Of a stretch of 64,000 nucleotides of DNA, positions 33,950 to 49,584 are shown in pieces. Every line of letters begins with the position of its first letter. Position 1 is the first letter of the stretch. A program made the translations under genes and the position numbers. The DNA comes from Oscarella lobularis (lineage: Eukaryota > Porifera > Homoscleromorpha > Homosclerophorida > Oscarellidae). The stretch lies in contig NC_089184.1 of NCBI RefSeq assembly GCF_947507565.1, positions 1,116,001 through 1,180,000 of the forward strand, in the 5' to 3' direction. The notes below the pieces were generated by a model. That model saw only the letters and a list, made by a program, of their open reading frames with translations. It was not told the DNA's origin and did no database searches.

Positions 33950-36900
33950 CAGAAAACATATTGAGTACGTTCAACAGAAAACAGAAAACAGATTGAGACC
34001 TACAACAGAAAACAGTAAACATTGATTACCTACAACAGAAAAAGAAAACAGATTGAGTACACTGTACCTACAACAGAAAACAGATTGAGTACTTTCAACA
34101 GAAAACATAATGAGTACCTTCAACAGAAAACATATTGAGTACCTTCAACAGAAAACGTAATGAGTACCTTGAACAGAAAACATATTGAGTACCTTCAACA
34201 GAAAACAGAAAACATATTGAGTACCTACAACAGAAAACAGAAAACATATTGAGTACGTTCAACAGAAAACATATTGAGTACCTTCAACAGAAAACATATT
34301 GAGTACGTTCAACAGAAAACATATTGAGTACGTTCAACAGAAAACATAATGAGTACCTTCAGCAGAAAACATAATGAGTATCTTCAACAGAAAAAATATT
34401 GAGTACCTTCAACAGAAAACAGAAAACGTAATGAGTACCTTCAACAGAAAACAGAAAACATATTGAGTACGTTTAACAGAAAACATAATGAGTACCTTCA
34501 ACAGATAACATAATGAGTACCTTCAACAGAAAACATATTGAGTACCTTCAACAGAAAACGTAATGAGTACCTTCAACAGAAAACGTATTGAGTACCTACA
34601 ACAGAAAACATATTGAGTACCTTCAACAGAGAACATATTGAGTACCTTCAACAGAAAACAGAAAACATATTGAATACGTTCAACAGAAAACATGTTGAAT
34701 ACGTTTAACAGAAAACATAATGAGTACCTTCAACAGAAAACATAATGAGTACCTTCAACAGAAAACATATTGAGTACCTTCAACAGAAAACGTAATGAGT
34801 ACCTTCAACAGAAAACGTAATGATTACCTTCAACAAAAAACGTATTGAGTACCTACAACAGAAAACAGAAAACATATTGAGTACGTTCAACAGAAAACAT
34901 ATTGAATACGTTCAACAGAAAACATATTGAGTACCTTCAACAGAAAACGTAATGAGTACCTTCAACAGAAAACGTATTTAGTACCTACAACAGAAAACAG
35001 AAAACATATTGAGTACGTTCAACAGAAAATATATTAAATACGTTCAACAGAAAACATATTGAGTACCTTCAACAGAAAACGTAATGAGTACCTTCAACAG
35101 AAAACGTATTGAGTACCTACAACAGAAAACAGAAAACATATTGAGTACGTTCAACAGAAAACATATTGAGTACCTTCAACAGAAAACATATTGAGTACCT
35201 TCAACAGAAAACAGAAAACATATTGAGTACAGTACCTTCAACAGAAAAATATTGAGTACCTTCAACAGAAAACATATTGAGTACCTTCAACAGAAAACAG
35301 AAAACGTATTGAGTACAGTACCTTCAACAGAAAAATATTGAGTACCTTCAACAGAAAACATATTGAGTACGTTTAACAGAAAACATAATGAGTACCTTCA
35401 ACAGAAAACATTGAGTACCTTCAACAGAAAACGTAATGAGTACCTTCAACAGAAAACAGAAAACATGTTGAGTACGTTTAACAGAAAACATAATGAGTAC
35501 CTTCAACAGAAAACATAATGAGTACCTTCAACAGAAAATGTATTGAGTACCTTCAACAGAAAACGTAATGAGTACCTTCAACAGAAAACAGAAAACATAT
35601 TGAGTACCTTCAACAGAAATCATATTGAGTACCTTCAACAGAAAACAGAAAACATATTGAGTACAGTACCTTCAACAGAAAAATTTTGAGTACCTTCAAC
35701 AGAAAACATATTGAGTACCTTCAACAGAAAACAGAAAACATATTGAGTACAGTACCTTCAACAGAAAACATATTGAGTACGTTCAACAGAAAACATATTG
35801 AGTACGTTCAACAGAAAACATAATGAGTACCTTCAACAGAAAACAGAAAACATATTGAGTACCTACAACAGAAAACAGAAAACATATTGAGTACGTTCAA
35901 CAGAAAACATATTGAATACGTTTAACAGAAAACATAATGAGTACCTTCAACAGAAAACATATTGAGTACCTTCAACAGAAAACGTAATGAGTACGTTCAA
36001 CAGAAAACATATTGAGTACCTTCAACAGAAAACAGAAAACATGTTGAGTACGTTTAACAGAAAACATAATGAGTACCTTCAACAGAAAACATATTGAGTA
36101 CGTTCAACAGAAAACAGAAAACAGATTGAGACCTACAACAGAAAACAGAAAACATTGATTACCTACAACAGAAAAAGAAAACAGATTGAGTACACTGTAC
36201 CTACAACAGAAAACAGATTTAGTACTTTCAACAGAAATTATAATGAGTACCTTCAACAGAAAACATATTGAGTACATTCAACAGAAAACAGAAAACATAT
36301 TGAGTACAGTACCTTCAACGGAAAAATATTGAGCACCTTCAACAGAAAACATATTGAGTACCTTCAACAGAAAACAGAAAACATATTGAGTACCTACAAC
36401 AGAAAAAGAAAACAGATTGAGTACACTGTACCTACAACAGAAAACAGATTGAGTACTTTCAACAGAAAACATAATGAGTACCTTCAACAGAAAACAGAAA
36501 ACATATTGAGTACCTTCAACAGAAAACAGAAAACATGTTGAGTACGTTTAACAGAAAACATAATGAGTACCTTCAACAGAAAACAGATTGAGTACGTTCA
36601 ACAGAAAACATATTGAGTACCTTCAACAGAAAACGTAATGAGTACCTTCAGCAGAAAACGTATTGAGTACCTACAACAGAAAACAGAAAACATATTGAGT
36701 ACGTTCAACAGAAAACATAATGAGTACCTTCAACAGAAAACATAATGAGTACCTTCAACAGAAAACAGAAAACATATTGAGTACCTACAACAGAAAACAG
36801 AAAACATATTGAGTACGTTCAACAGAAAACATATTGAATACGTTTAACAGAAAACATAATGAGTACCTTCAACAGAAAACATATTGAGTACCTTCAACAG

Positions 36901-39100
36901 AAAACGTAATGAGTACCTTCAACAGAAAACATATTGAGTACCTTGAACAGAAAACAGAAAACATGTTGAGTACGTTTAACAGAAAACATAATGAGTACCT
37001 TCAACAGAAAACATATTGAGTACGTTCAACAGAAAACAGAAAACAGATTGAGACCTACAACAGAAAACAGTAAACATTGATTACCTACAACAGAAAAAGA
37101 AAACAGATTGAGTACACTGTACCTACAACAGAAAACAGATTGAGTACTTTCAACAGAAAACATAATGAGTACCTTCAACAGAAAACATATTGAGTACCTT
37201 CAACAGAAAACGTAATGAGTACCTTGAACAGAAAACATATTGAGTACCTTCAACAGAAAACAGAAAACATATTGAGTACCTACAACAGAAAACAGAAAAC
37301 ATATTGAGTACGTTTAACAGAAAACATAATGAGTACCTTCAACAGATAACATAATGAGTACCTTCAACAGAAAACATATTGAGTACCTTCAACAGAAAAC
37401 GTAATGAGTACCTTCAACAGAAAACGTATTGAGTACCTACAACAGAAAACATATTGAGTACCTTCAACAGAGAACATATTGAGTACCTTCAACAGAAAAC
37501 AGAAAACATATTGAATACGTTCAACAGAAAACATGTTGAATACGTTTAACAGAAAACATAATGAGTACCTTCAACAGAAAACATAATGAGTACCTTCAAC
37601 AGAAAACATATTGAGTACCTTCAACAGAAAACGTAATGAGTACCTTCAACAGAAAACGTAATGATTACCTTCAACAAAAAACGTATTGAGTACCTACAAC
37701 AGAAAACAGAAAACATATTGAGTACGTTCAACAGAAAACATATTGAATACGTTCAACAGAAAACATATTGAGTACCTTCAACAGAAAACGTAATGAGTAC
37801 CTTCAACAGAAAACGTATTTAGTACCTACAACAGAAAACAGAAAACATATTGAGTACGTTCAACAGAAAATATATTAAATACGTTCAACAGAAAACATAT
37901 TGAGTACCTTCAACAGAAAACGTAATGAGTACCTTCAACAGAAAACGTATTGAGTACCTACAACAGAAAACAGAAAACATATTGAGTACGTTCAACAGAA
38001 AACATATTGAGTACCTTCAACAGAAAACATATTGAGTACCTTCAACAGAAAACAGAAAACATATTGAGTACAGTACCTTCAACAGAAAAATATTGAGTAC
38101 CTTCAACAGAAAACATATTGAGTACCTTCAACAGAAAACAGAAAACGTATTGAGTACAGTACCTTCAACAGAAAAATATTGAGTACCTTCAACAGAAAAC
38201 ATATTGAGTACGTTTAACAGAAAACATAATGAGTACCTTCAACAGAAAACATTGAGTACCTTCAACAGAAAACGTAATGAGTACCTTCAACAGAAAACAG
38301 AAAACATGTTGAGTACGTTTAACAGAAAACATAATGAGTACCTTCAACAGAAAACATAATGAGTACCTTCAACAGAAAATGTATTGAGTACCTTCAACAG
38401 AAAACGTAATGAGTACCTTCAACAGAAATCATATTGAGTACCTTCAACAGAAAACAGAAAACATATTTGAGTACAGTACCTTCAACAGAAAAATTTTGAG
38501 TACCTTCAACAGAAAACATATTGAGTACCTTCAACAGAAAACAGAAAACATATTGAGTACAGTACCTTCAACAGAAAACATATTGAGTACGTTCAACAGA
38601 AAACATATTGTGTACGTTCAACAGAAAACATAATGAGTACCTTCAACAGAAAACAGAAAACATATTGAGTACCTACTACAGAAAACAGAAAACATATTGA
38701 GTACGTTCAACAGAAAACATATTGAATACGTTTAACAGAAAACATAATGAGTACCTTCAACAGAAAACATATTGAGTACCTTCAACAGAAAACGTAATGA
38801 GTACGTTCAACAGAAAACATATTGAGTACCTTCAACAGAAAACAGAAAACATGTTGAGTACGTTTAACAGAAAACATAATGAGTACCTTCAACAGAAAAC
38901 ATATTGAGTACGTTCAACAGAAAACAGAAAACAGATTGAGACCTACAACAGAAAACAGAAAACATTGATTACCTACAACAGAAAAAGAAAACAGATTGAG
39001 TACACTGTACCTACAACAGAAAACAGATTTAGTACTTTCAACAGAAATTATAATGAGTACCTTCAACAGAAAACATATTGAGTACATTCAACAGAAAACA
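33950..39100. repeat. Tandem pair of about 2.8-3.06-kb higher-order units
   Basis: Shared rare variants: AACAGTAAAC at 34011 and 37066 (offset 3055), ACAGATAAC at 34501 and 37342 and CAGAGAAC at 34627 and 37468 (2841), ACAGAAATTA at 36231 and 39041 (2810). The shrinking offset means the second copy lost about 214 and 31 bp. Confidence 0.8.
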
Positions 39101-41489
39101 GAAAACATATTGAGTACAGTACCTTCAACGGAAAAATATTGAGTACCTTCAACAGAAAACATATTGAGTACCTTCAACAGAAAACAGAAAACATATTGAG
39201 TACCTACAACAGAAAACAGAAAACATATTGAGTACGTTCAACAGAAAACATATTGAGTACCTTCAACAGAAAACAGAAAACGTAATGAGTACCTTCAACA
39301 GAAAACAGAAAACATATTGAATACGTTTAACAGAAAACGTAATGAGTACGTTCAACAGAAAACATAATGAGAACCTTCAACAGAAAACAGAAGACATATT
39401 GAGTACCTACAACAGAAAAGAGAAAACATATTGAGTACGTTCAACAGAAAACATATTGAATACGTTTAACAGAAAACATAATGAGTACCTTCAACAGAAA
39501 ACATATTGAGTACCTTCAACAGAAAACGTAATGAGTACCTTCAACAGAAAACATATTGAGTACCTTCAACAGAAAACAGAAAACATGTTGAGTACGTTTA
39601 ACAGAAAACATAATGAGTACCTTCAACAGAAAACATATTTAGTACGTTCAACAGAAAACAGAAAACAGATTGAGACCTACAACAGAAAACAGAAAACATT
39701 GATTACCTACAACAGAAAAAGAAAACAGATTGAGTACACTGTACCTACAACAGAAAACAGATTGAGTACTTTCAACAGAAAACATAATGAGTACCTTCAA
39801 CAGAAAACAGAAAACATATTGAGTACCTTCAACAGAAAACAGAAAACATGTTGAGTACGTTTAACAGAAAACATAATGAGTACCTTCAACAGAAAACATA
39901 TTGAGTACGTTCAACAGAAAACAGAAAACAGATTGAGACCTACAACAGAAAACAGAAAACATTGATTACCTACAACAGAAAAAGAAAACAGATTGAGTAC
40001 ACTGTACCTACAACAGAAAACAGATTGAGTACTTTCAACAGAAAACATAATGAGTACCTTCAACAGAAAACATATTGAGTACCTTCAACAGAAAACGTAA
40101 TGAGTACCTTCAACAAAAAACGTATTGAGTACCTACAACAGAAAACAGAAAACATATTGAGTACGTTCAACAGAAAACATATTGAATACGTTCAACAGAA
40201 AACATATTGAGTACCTTCAACAGAAAACGTAATGAGTACCTTCAACAGAAAACGTATTGAGTACCTACAACAGAAAACAGAAAACATATTGAGTACGTTC
40301 AACAGAAAACATATTAAATACGTTCAACAGAAAACATATTGAGTACCTTCAACAGAAAACAGAAAACGTATTGAGTACAGTACCTTCAACAGAAAAATAT
40401 TGAGTACCTTCAACAGAAAACATATTGAGTACGTTTAACAGAAAACATAATGAGTACCTTCAACAGAAAACATTGAGTACCTTCAACAGAAAACGTAATG
40501 AGTACCTTCAACAGAAAACAGAAAACATGTTGAGTACGTTTAACAGAAAACATAATGAGTACCTTCAACAGAAAACATAATGAGTACCTTCAACAGAAAA
40601 TGTATTAAGTACCTTCAACAGAAAACGTAATGAGTACCTTCAACAGAAAACAGAAAACATATTGAGTACTTTCAACAGAAATCATATTGAGTACCTTCAA
40701 CAGAAAACAGAAAACATATTGAGTACAGTACCTTCAACAGAAAAATTTTGAGTACCTTCAACAGAAAACATATTGAGTACCTTCAACAGAAAACAGAAAA
40801 CATATTGAGTACAGTACCTTCAACAGAAAACATATTGAGTACGTTCAACAGAAAACATATTGAGTACGTTCAACAGAAAACATAATGAGTACCTTCAACA
40901 GAAAACAGAAAACATATTGAGTACCTACAACAGAAAACAGAAAACATATTGAGTACGTTCAACAGAAAACATATTGAATACGTTTAACAGAAAACATAAT
41001 GAGTACCTTCAACAGAAAACATATTGAGTACCTTCAACAGAAAACGTAATGAGTACCTTCAACATAAAACAGTAAACATTTATTACCTACAACAGAAAAA
41101 GAAAACAGATTGAGTACACTGTACCTACAACAGAAAACAGATTGAGTACTTTCAACAGAAAACTTAATGAGTACCTTCAACAGAAAACATATTGAGTACC
41201 TTCAACAGAAAACGTAATGAGTACCTTCAACAGAAAACATATTGAGTACCTTCAACAGAAAACAGAAAACATATTGAGTACCTACAACAGAAAAAAGAAA
41301 ACATATTGAGCACGTTCAACAGAAAACATATTGAGTACCTTCAACAGAAAACAGATTGAGTACTTTCAACACAAAACATAATGAGTACCTTCAACAGAAA
41401 ACATATTGAGTACCTTCAACAGAAAACGTAATGAGTACCTTCAACAGAAAACGTATTGAGTACCTACAACAGAAAACAGAAAACATATT

Positions 41490-44400
41490 GAGTACGTTCA
41501 ACAGAAAACATATTAAATACGTTCAACAGAAAACATATTGAGTACCTTCAAGAGAAAACGTTATGAGTACCTTCAACAGAAAACGTATTGAGTACTTACA
41601 ACAGAAAACAGAAAACATATTGAGTACGTTCAACAAAAACATATTGAGTACCTTCAACAGAAAACATATTGAGGACCTTCAACAGAAAACAGAAAACATA
41701 TTGAGTACAGTACCTGCAACAGAAAAATATTGAGTACCTACAACAGAAAACATATTGAGTACCTTCAACAGAAAACAGAAAACATATTGAGTACAGTACC
41801 TTCAACAGAAAAATATTGAGTACCTTCAACAGAAAACATATTGAATACGTTTAACAGAAAACATAATGAGTACCTTCAACAGAAAACATAATGAGTACCT
41901 TCAACAGAAAACATAATGAGTACCTTCAACAGAAAACATATTGAGTACCTTCAACAGAAAACGTAATGAGTACCTTCAACAGAAAACGTAATGAGTACCT
42001 TCAACAAAAAACGTATTGAGTACCTACAACAGAAAACAGAAAACATATTGAGTACGTTCAACAGAAAACATATTGAATACGTTCAACAGAAAACATATTG
42101 AGTACCCTCAACAGAAAACGTAATGAGTACCTTCAACAGAAAACGTATTGAGTACCTACAACAGAAAACAGAAAAAATATTGAGTACGTTCAACAGAAAA
42201 CATATTAAATACGTTCAACAGAAAACATATTGAGTACCTTCAACAGAAAACGTAATGAGTACCTTCAACAGAAAACGTATTGAGTACCTACAACAGAAAA
42301 CAGAAAACATATTGAGTACGTTCAACAGAAAACATATTGAGTACCTTCAAAAGAAAACAGAAAACATATTGAGTACAGTACCTTCAACAGAAAAATATTG
42401 AGTACCTTCAACAGAAAACATATTGAGTACCTTCAACAGAAAACAGAAAACGTATTGAGTACAGTACCTTCAACAGAAAAATATTGAGTACCTTCAACAG
42501 AAAACATATTGAGTACGTTTAACAGAAAACATAATGAGTACCTTCAACAGAAAACATTGAGTACCTTCAACAGAAAACGTAATGAGTACCTTCAACAGAA
42601 AACAGAAAACATGTTGAGTACGTTTAACAGAAAACATAATGAGTACCTTCAACAGAAAACATAATGAGTACCTTCAACAGAAAATGTATTGAGTACCTTC
42701 AACAGAAAACGTAATGAGTACCTTCAACAGAAAACAGAAAACATATTGAGTACTTTCAACAGAAATCATATTGAGTACCTTCAACAGAAAACAGAAAACA
42801 TATTGAGTACAGTACCTTCAACAGAAAAATTTTGAGTACCTTCAACAGAAAACATATTGAGTACCTTCAACAGAAAACAGAAAACATATTGAGTACGGTA
42901 CCTTCAACAGAAAACATATTGAGTACGTTCAACAGAAAACATATTGAGTACGTTCAACAGAAAACATAATGAGTACCTTCAACAGAAAACAGAAAACATA
43001 TTGAGTACCTACAACAGAAAACAGAAAACATATTGAGTACGTTCAACAGAAAACATATTGAGTACCTTCAACAGAAAACGTAATGAGTACCTTCAACAGA
43101 AAACATATTGAGTACCTTCAACAGAAAACAGAAAACATGTTGAGTACGTTTAACAGAAAACATAATGAGTACCTTCAACAGAAAACATATTGAGTACGTT
43201 CAACAGAAAACAGAAAACAGATTGAGACCTACAACAGAAAACAGAAAACATTCATTACCTACAACAGAAAAAGAAAACAGATTGAGTACACTGTACCTAC
43301 AACAGAAAACAGATTTAGTACTTTCAACAGAAAACATAATGAGTACCTTCAACAGAAAACATATTGAATACCTTCAACAGAAAACGTAATGAGTACCTTC
43401 AACAGAAAACGTATTGAGTACGTTCAACAGAAAACATATTAAATACGTTCAACAGAAAACATATTGAGTACCTTCAAGAGAAAACGTTATGAGTACCTTC
43501 AACAGAAAACGTATTGAGTACTTACAACAGAAAACAGAAAACATATTGAGTACGTTCAACAGAAAACATATTGAGTACCTTCAACAGAAAACATATTGAG
43601 GACCTTCAACAGAAAACAGAAAACATATTGAGTACAGTACCTTCAACAGAAAAATATTGAGTACCTACAACAGAAAACATATTGAGTACCTTCAACAGAA
43701 AACAGAAAACATATTGAGTACAGTACCTTCAACAGAAAAATATTGAGTACCTTCAACAGAAAACATATTGAATACGTTTAACAGAAAACATAATGAGTAC
43801 CTTCAACAGAAAACATAATGAGTACCTTCAACAGAAAACATAATGAGTACCTTCAACAGAAAACATATTGAGTACCTTCAACAGAAAACGTAATGAGTAC
43901 CTTCAACAGAAAACGTAATGAGTACCTTCAACAAAAAACGTATTGAGTACCTACAACAGAAAACAGAAAACATATTGAGTACGTTCAACAGAAAACATAT
44001 TGAATACGTTCAACAGAAAACATATTGAGTACCTTCAACAGAAAACGTAATGAGTACCTTCAACAGAAAACGTATTGAGTACCTACAACAGAAAACAGAA
44101 AAAATATTGAGTACGTTCAACAGAAAACATATTAAATACGTTCAACAGAAAACATATTGAGTACCTTCAACAGAAAACGTAATGAGTACCTTCAACAGAA
44201 AACGTATTGAGTACCTACAACAGAAAACAGAAAACATATTGAGTACGTTCAACAGAAAACATATTGAGTACCTTCAACAGAAAACAGAAAACATATTGAG
44301 TACAGTACCTTCAACAGAAAAATATTGAGTACCTTCAACAGAAAACATATTGAGTACCTTCAACAGAAAACAGAAAACGTATTAAGTACAGTACCTTCAA

Positions 44401-45300
44401 CAGAAAAATATTGAGTACCTTCAACAGAAAACATATTGAGTACGTTTAACAGAAAACATAATGAGTACCTTCAACAGAAAACATTGAGTACCTTCAACAG
44501 AAAACGTAATGAGTACCTTCAACAGAAAACAGAAAACATGTTGAGTACGTTTAACAGAAAACATAATGAGTACCTTCAACAGAAAACATAATGAGTACCT
44601 TCAACAGAAAATGTATTGAGTACCTTCAACAGAAAACGTAATGAGTACCTTCAACAGAAAACAGAAAACATATTGAGTACTTTCAACAGAAATCATATTG
44701 AGTACCTTCAACAGAAAACAGAAAACATATTGAGTACAGTACCTTCAACAGAAAAATTTTGTGTACCTTCAACAGAAAACATATTGAGTACCTTCAACAG
44801 AAAACAGAAAACATATTGAGTACAGTACCTTCAACAGAAAACATATTGAGTACGTTCAACAGAAAACATATTGAGTACGTTCAACAGAAAACATAATGAG
44901 TACCTTCAACAGAAAACAGAAAACATATTGAGTACCTACAACAGAAAACAGAAAACATATTGAGTACGTTCAACAGAAAACATATTGAGTACCTTCAACA
45001 GAAAACGTAATGAGTACCTTCAACAGAAAACATATTGAGTACCTTCAACAGAAAACAGAAAACATGTTGAGTACGTTTAACAGAAAAAATAATGAGTACC
45101 TTCAACAGAAAACATATTGAGTACGTTCAACAGAAAACAGAAAACAGATTGAGACCTACAACAGAAAACAGAAAACATTCATTACCTACAACAGAAAAAG
45201 AAAACAGATTGAGTACACTGTACCTACAACAGAAAACAGATTTAGTACTTTCAACAGAAAACATAATGAGTACCTTCAACAGAAAACATATTGAGTACAT
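41490..45300. repeat. Tandem pair of about 1.93-kb higher-order units
   Basis: AGAGAAAACG at 41551 and 43477 (1926) and TTCATTACCT at 43251 and 45178 (1927). The one-base change is explained by a deleted G near 41634. Confidence 0.8.
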
Positions 45301-45429
45301 TCAACAGAAAACAGAAAACATATTGAGTACAGTACCTTCAACGGAAAAATATTGAGTACCTTCAACAGAAAACATATTGAGTACCTTCAACAGAAAACAG
45401 AAAACATATTGAGTACCTACAACAGAAAA

Positions 45430-45790
45430 CAGAAAACATATTGAGTACGTTCAACAGAAAACATATTGAGTACCTTCAACAGAAAACATATTGAGTACGT
45501 TCAATAGAAAACATATTGAGTACGTTCAACAGAAAACATAATGAGTACCTTCAACAGAAAACATAATGAGTATCTTCAACAGAAAACATATTGAGTACCT
45601 ACAACAGAAAACAGAAAACATATTGAGTACGTTCAACAGAAAACATATTGAGTACCTTCAACAGAAAACATATTGAGTACGTTCAATAGAAAACATATTG
45701 AGTACGTTCAACAGAAAACATAATGAGTACCTTCAACAGAAAACATAATGAGTATCTTCAACAGAAAACATATTCAGTACCTTCAACAGA
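45430..45790. repeat. Local 182-bp tandem duplication in the satellite
   Basis: The rare TCAATAGAAA variant occurs at 45501 and 45683 with the same flanking monomer order, including GAGTATCTTC. Confidence 0.7.
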
Positions 45791-48700
45791 AAACAGAAAA
45801 CGTAATGAGTACCTTCAACAGAAAACAGAAAACATATTGAGTACGTTTAACAGAAAACATAATGAGTACCTTCAACAGAAAACATAATGAGTACCTTCAA
45901 CAGAAAACATATTGAGTACCTTCAACAGAAAACGTAATGAGTACCTTCAACAGAAAACGTATTGAGTACCTACAACAGAAAACATATTGAGTACCTTCAA
46001 CAGAAAACATATTGAGTACCTTCAACAGAAAACGGAAAACATATTGAATACGTTCAACAGAAAACATGTTGAATACGTTTAACAGAAAACATAATGAGTA
46101 CCTTCTACAGAAAACATAATGAGTATCTTTAACAGAAAACATATTGAGTACCTTCAACAGAAAACAGAAAACGTAATGAGTACCTTCAACAGAAAGCAGA
46201 AAACATATTGAGTACGTTTAACAGAAAACATAATGAGTACGTTCAACAGAAAACATAATGAGAACCTTCAACAGAAAAAAGAAGACATATTGAGTACCTA
46301 CAACAGAAAACAGAAAACATATTGAGTACGTTCAACAGAAAACATATTGAATACGTTTAACAGAAAACATAATGAGTACCTTCAACAGAAAACATATTGA
46401 GTACCTTCAACAGAAAACGTAATGAGTACCTTCAACAGAAAACATATTGAGTACCTTCAACAGAAAACAGAAAACATGTTGAGTACGTTTAACAGAAAAC
46501 ATAATGAGTACCTTCAACAGAAAACATATTTAGTACGTTCAACAGAAAACAGAAAACAGATTGAGACCTACAACAGAAAACAGAAAACATTGATTACCTA
46601 CAACAGAAAAAGAAAACAGATTGAGTACACTGTACCTACAACAGAAAACAGATTGAGTACTTTCAACAGAAAACATAATGAGTACCTTCAACAGGAAACA
46701 GAAAACATATTGAGTACCTTCAACAGAAAACAGAAAACATGATGAGTACGTTTAACAGAAAACATAATGAGTACCTTCAACAGAAAACATATTGAGTACG
46801 TTCAACAGAAAACAGAAAACAGATTGAGACCTACAACAGAAAACAGAAAACATTGATTACCTACAACAGAAAAAGAAAACAGATTGAGTACACTGTACCT
46901 ACAACAGAAAACAGATTGAGTACTTTCAACAGAAAACATAATGAGTACCTTCAACAGAAAACATATTGAGTACCTTCAACAGAAAACGTAATGAGTACCT
47001 TCAACAGAAAACATATTGAGTACATTCAACAGAAAACAGAAAACATATTGAGTACCTACAACAGAAAACAGAAAACATATTGAGTACGTTTAACAGAAAA
47101 CATAATGAGTACCTTCAACAGAAAACATAAAGAGTACGTTCAACAGAAAACATATTGAGTACGTTCAACAGAAAACATAATGAGTACCTTCAACAGAAAA
47201 CATATTGAGTACGTTCAACAGAAAACATATTGAGTACGTTCAACAGAAAACATAATGAGTACCTTCAGCAGAAAACATAATGAGTATCTTCAACAGAAAA
47301 CATATTGAGTACCTTCAACAGAAAACAGAAAACGTAATGAGTACCTTCAACAGAAAACAGAAAACATATTGAGTACCTTCAACAGAAAACAGAAAACGTA
47401 TTAAGTACCTTCAACAGAAAACAGAAAACATATTGAGTACGTTTAACAGAAAACATAATGAGTACCTTCAACAGAAAACATATTGAGTACGTTCAACAGA
47501 AAACATATTGAGTACGTTCAACAGAAAACATAATGAGTACCTTCAGCAGAAAACATAATGAGTATCTTCAACAGAAAACATATTGAGTACCTTCAACAGA
47601 AAACAGAAAACGTATTGAGTACCTTCAACAGAAAACAGAAAACATATTGAGTACGTTTAACAGAAAACATAATGAGTACCTTCAACAGAAAACATAATGA
47701 GTACCTTCAACAGAAAACATATTGAGTACCTTCAACAGAAAACGTAATGAGTACCTTCAACAGAAAACGTATTGAGTACCTACAACAGAAAACATATTGA
47801 ATACCTTCAACAGAGAACATATTGAGTACCTTCAACAGAAAACAGAAAACATATTGAATACGTTCAACAGAAAACATGTTGAATACGTTTAACAGAAAAC
47901 ATAATGAGTACCTTCAACAGAAAACATAATGAGTACCTACAACAGAAAACATATTGAGTACCTTCAACAGAAAACGTAATGAGTACCTTCAACAGAAAAC
48001 GTAATAAGTACCTTCAACAAAAAACGTATTCAGTACCTACAACAGAAAACAGAAAACATATTGAGTACGTTCAACAGAAAACATATTGAATACGTTCAAC
48101 AGAAAACATATTGAGTACCTTCAACAGAAAACGTTATGAGTACCTTCAACAGAAAACGTATTGAGTACCTACAACAGAAAACAGAAAACATATTGAGTAC
48201 GTTCAACAGAAAACAGAAAACATGTTGAGTACGTTTAACAGAAAACATAATGAGTACCTTCAACAGAAAACATATTGAGTACCTTCAACAGAAAACGTAA
48301 TGAGTACCTTCAACAGAAAACATATTGAGTACCTTCAACAGAAAACAGAAAACATGTTGAGTACGTTTAACAGAAAACATAATGAGTACCTTCAACAGAA
48401 AACATATTGAGTACCTTCAACAGAAAACGTAATGAGTACCTTCAACAGAAAACATATTGAGTACCTTCAACAGAAAACAGAAAACATGTTGAGTACGTTT
48501 AACAGAAAACATAATGAGTACCTTCAACAGAAAACATATTGAGTACGTTCAACAGAAAACAGAAAACAGATTGAGACCTACAACAGAAAACAGAAAACAT
48601 TGATTACCTACAACAGAAAAAGAAAACAGATTGAGTACACTGTACCTACAACAGAAAACAGATTTAGTACTTTCAACAGAAAACATAATGAGTACCTTCA

Positions 48701-49584
48701 ACAGAAAACATATTGAGTACCTTCAACAGAAAACGTAATGAGTACCTTGAACAGAAAACATATTGAGTACCTTCAACAGAAAACAGAAAACATATTGAGT
48801 ACCTACAACAGAAAACAGAAAACATATTGAGTACGTTCAACAGAAAACATATTGAGTACCTTCAACAGAAAACATATTGAGTACCTTCAACAGAAAACGT
48901 AATGAGTACCTTCAACAGAAAACGTATTGAGTACCTACAACAGAAAACAGAAAACATATTGAGTACGTTCAACAGAAAACATTTTAAATACGTTCAACAG
49001 AAAACATATTGAGTACCTTCAACAGAAAACGTAATGAGTACCTTCAACAGAAAACGTATTGAGTACCTACAACAGAAAACAGAAAACATATTGAGTACGT
49101 TCAACAGAAAACATATTGAGTACCTTCAACAGAAAACATATTGAGTACCTTCAACAGAAAACAGAAAACATATTGAGTACAGTACCTTCAACAGAAAAAT
49201 ATTGAGTACCTTCAACAGAAAACATATTGAGTACCTTCAACAGAAAACAGAAAACGTATTGAGTACAGTACCTTCAACAGAAAAATATTGAGTACCTTCA
49301 ACAGAAAACATATTGAGTACGTTTAACAGAAAACATAATGAGTACCTTCAACAGAAAACATTGAGTACCTTCAACAGAAAACGTAATGAGTACCTTCAAC
49401 AGAAAACAGAAAACATGTTGAGTACGTTTAACAGAAAACATAATGAGTACCTTCAACAGAAAACATAATGAGTACCTTCAACAGAAAATGTATTGAGTAC
49501 CTTCAACAGAAAACGTAATGAGTACCTTCAACAGAAAACAGAAAACATATTGAGTACCTTCAACAGAAATCATATTGAGTACCT

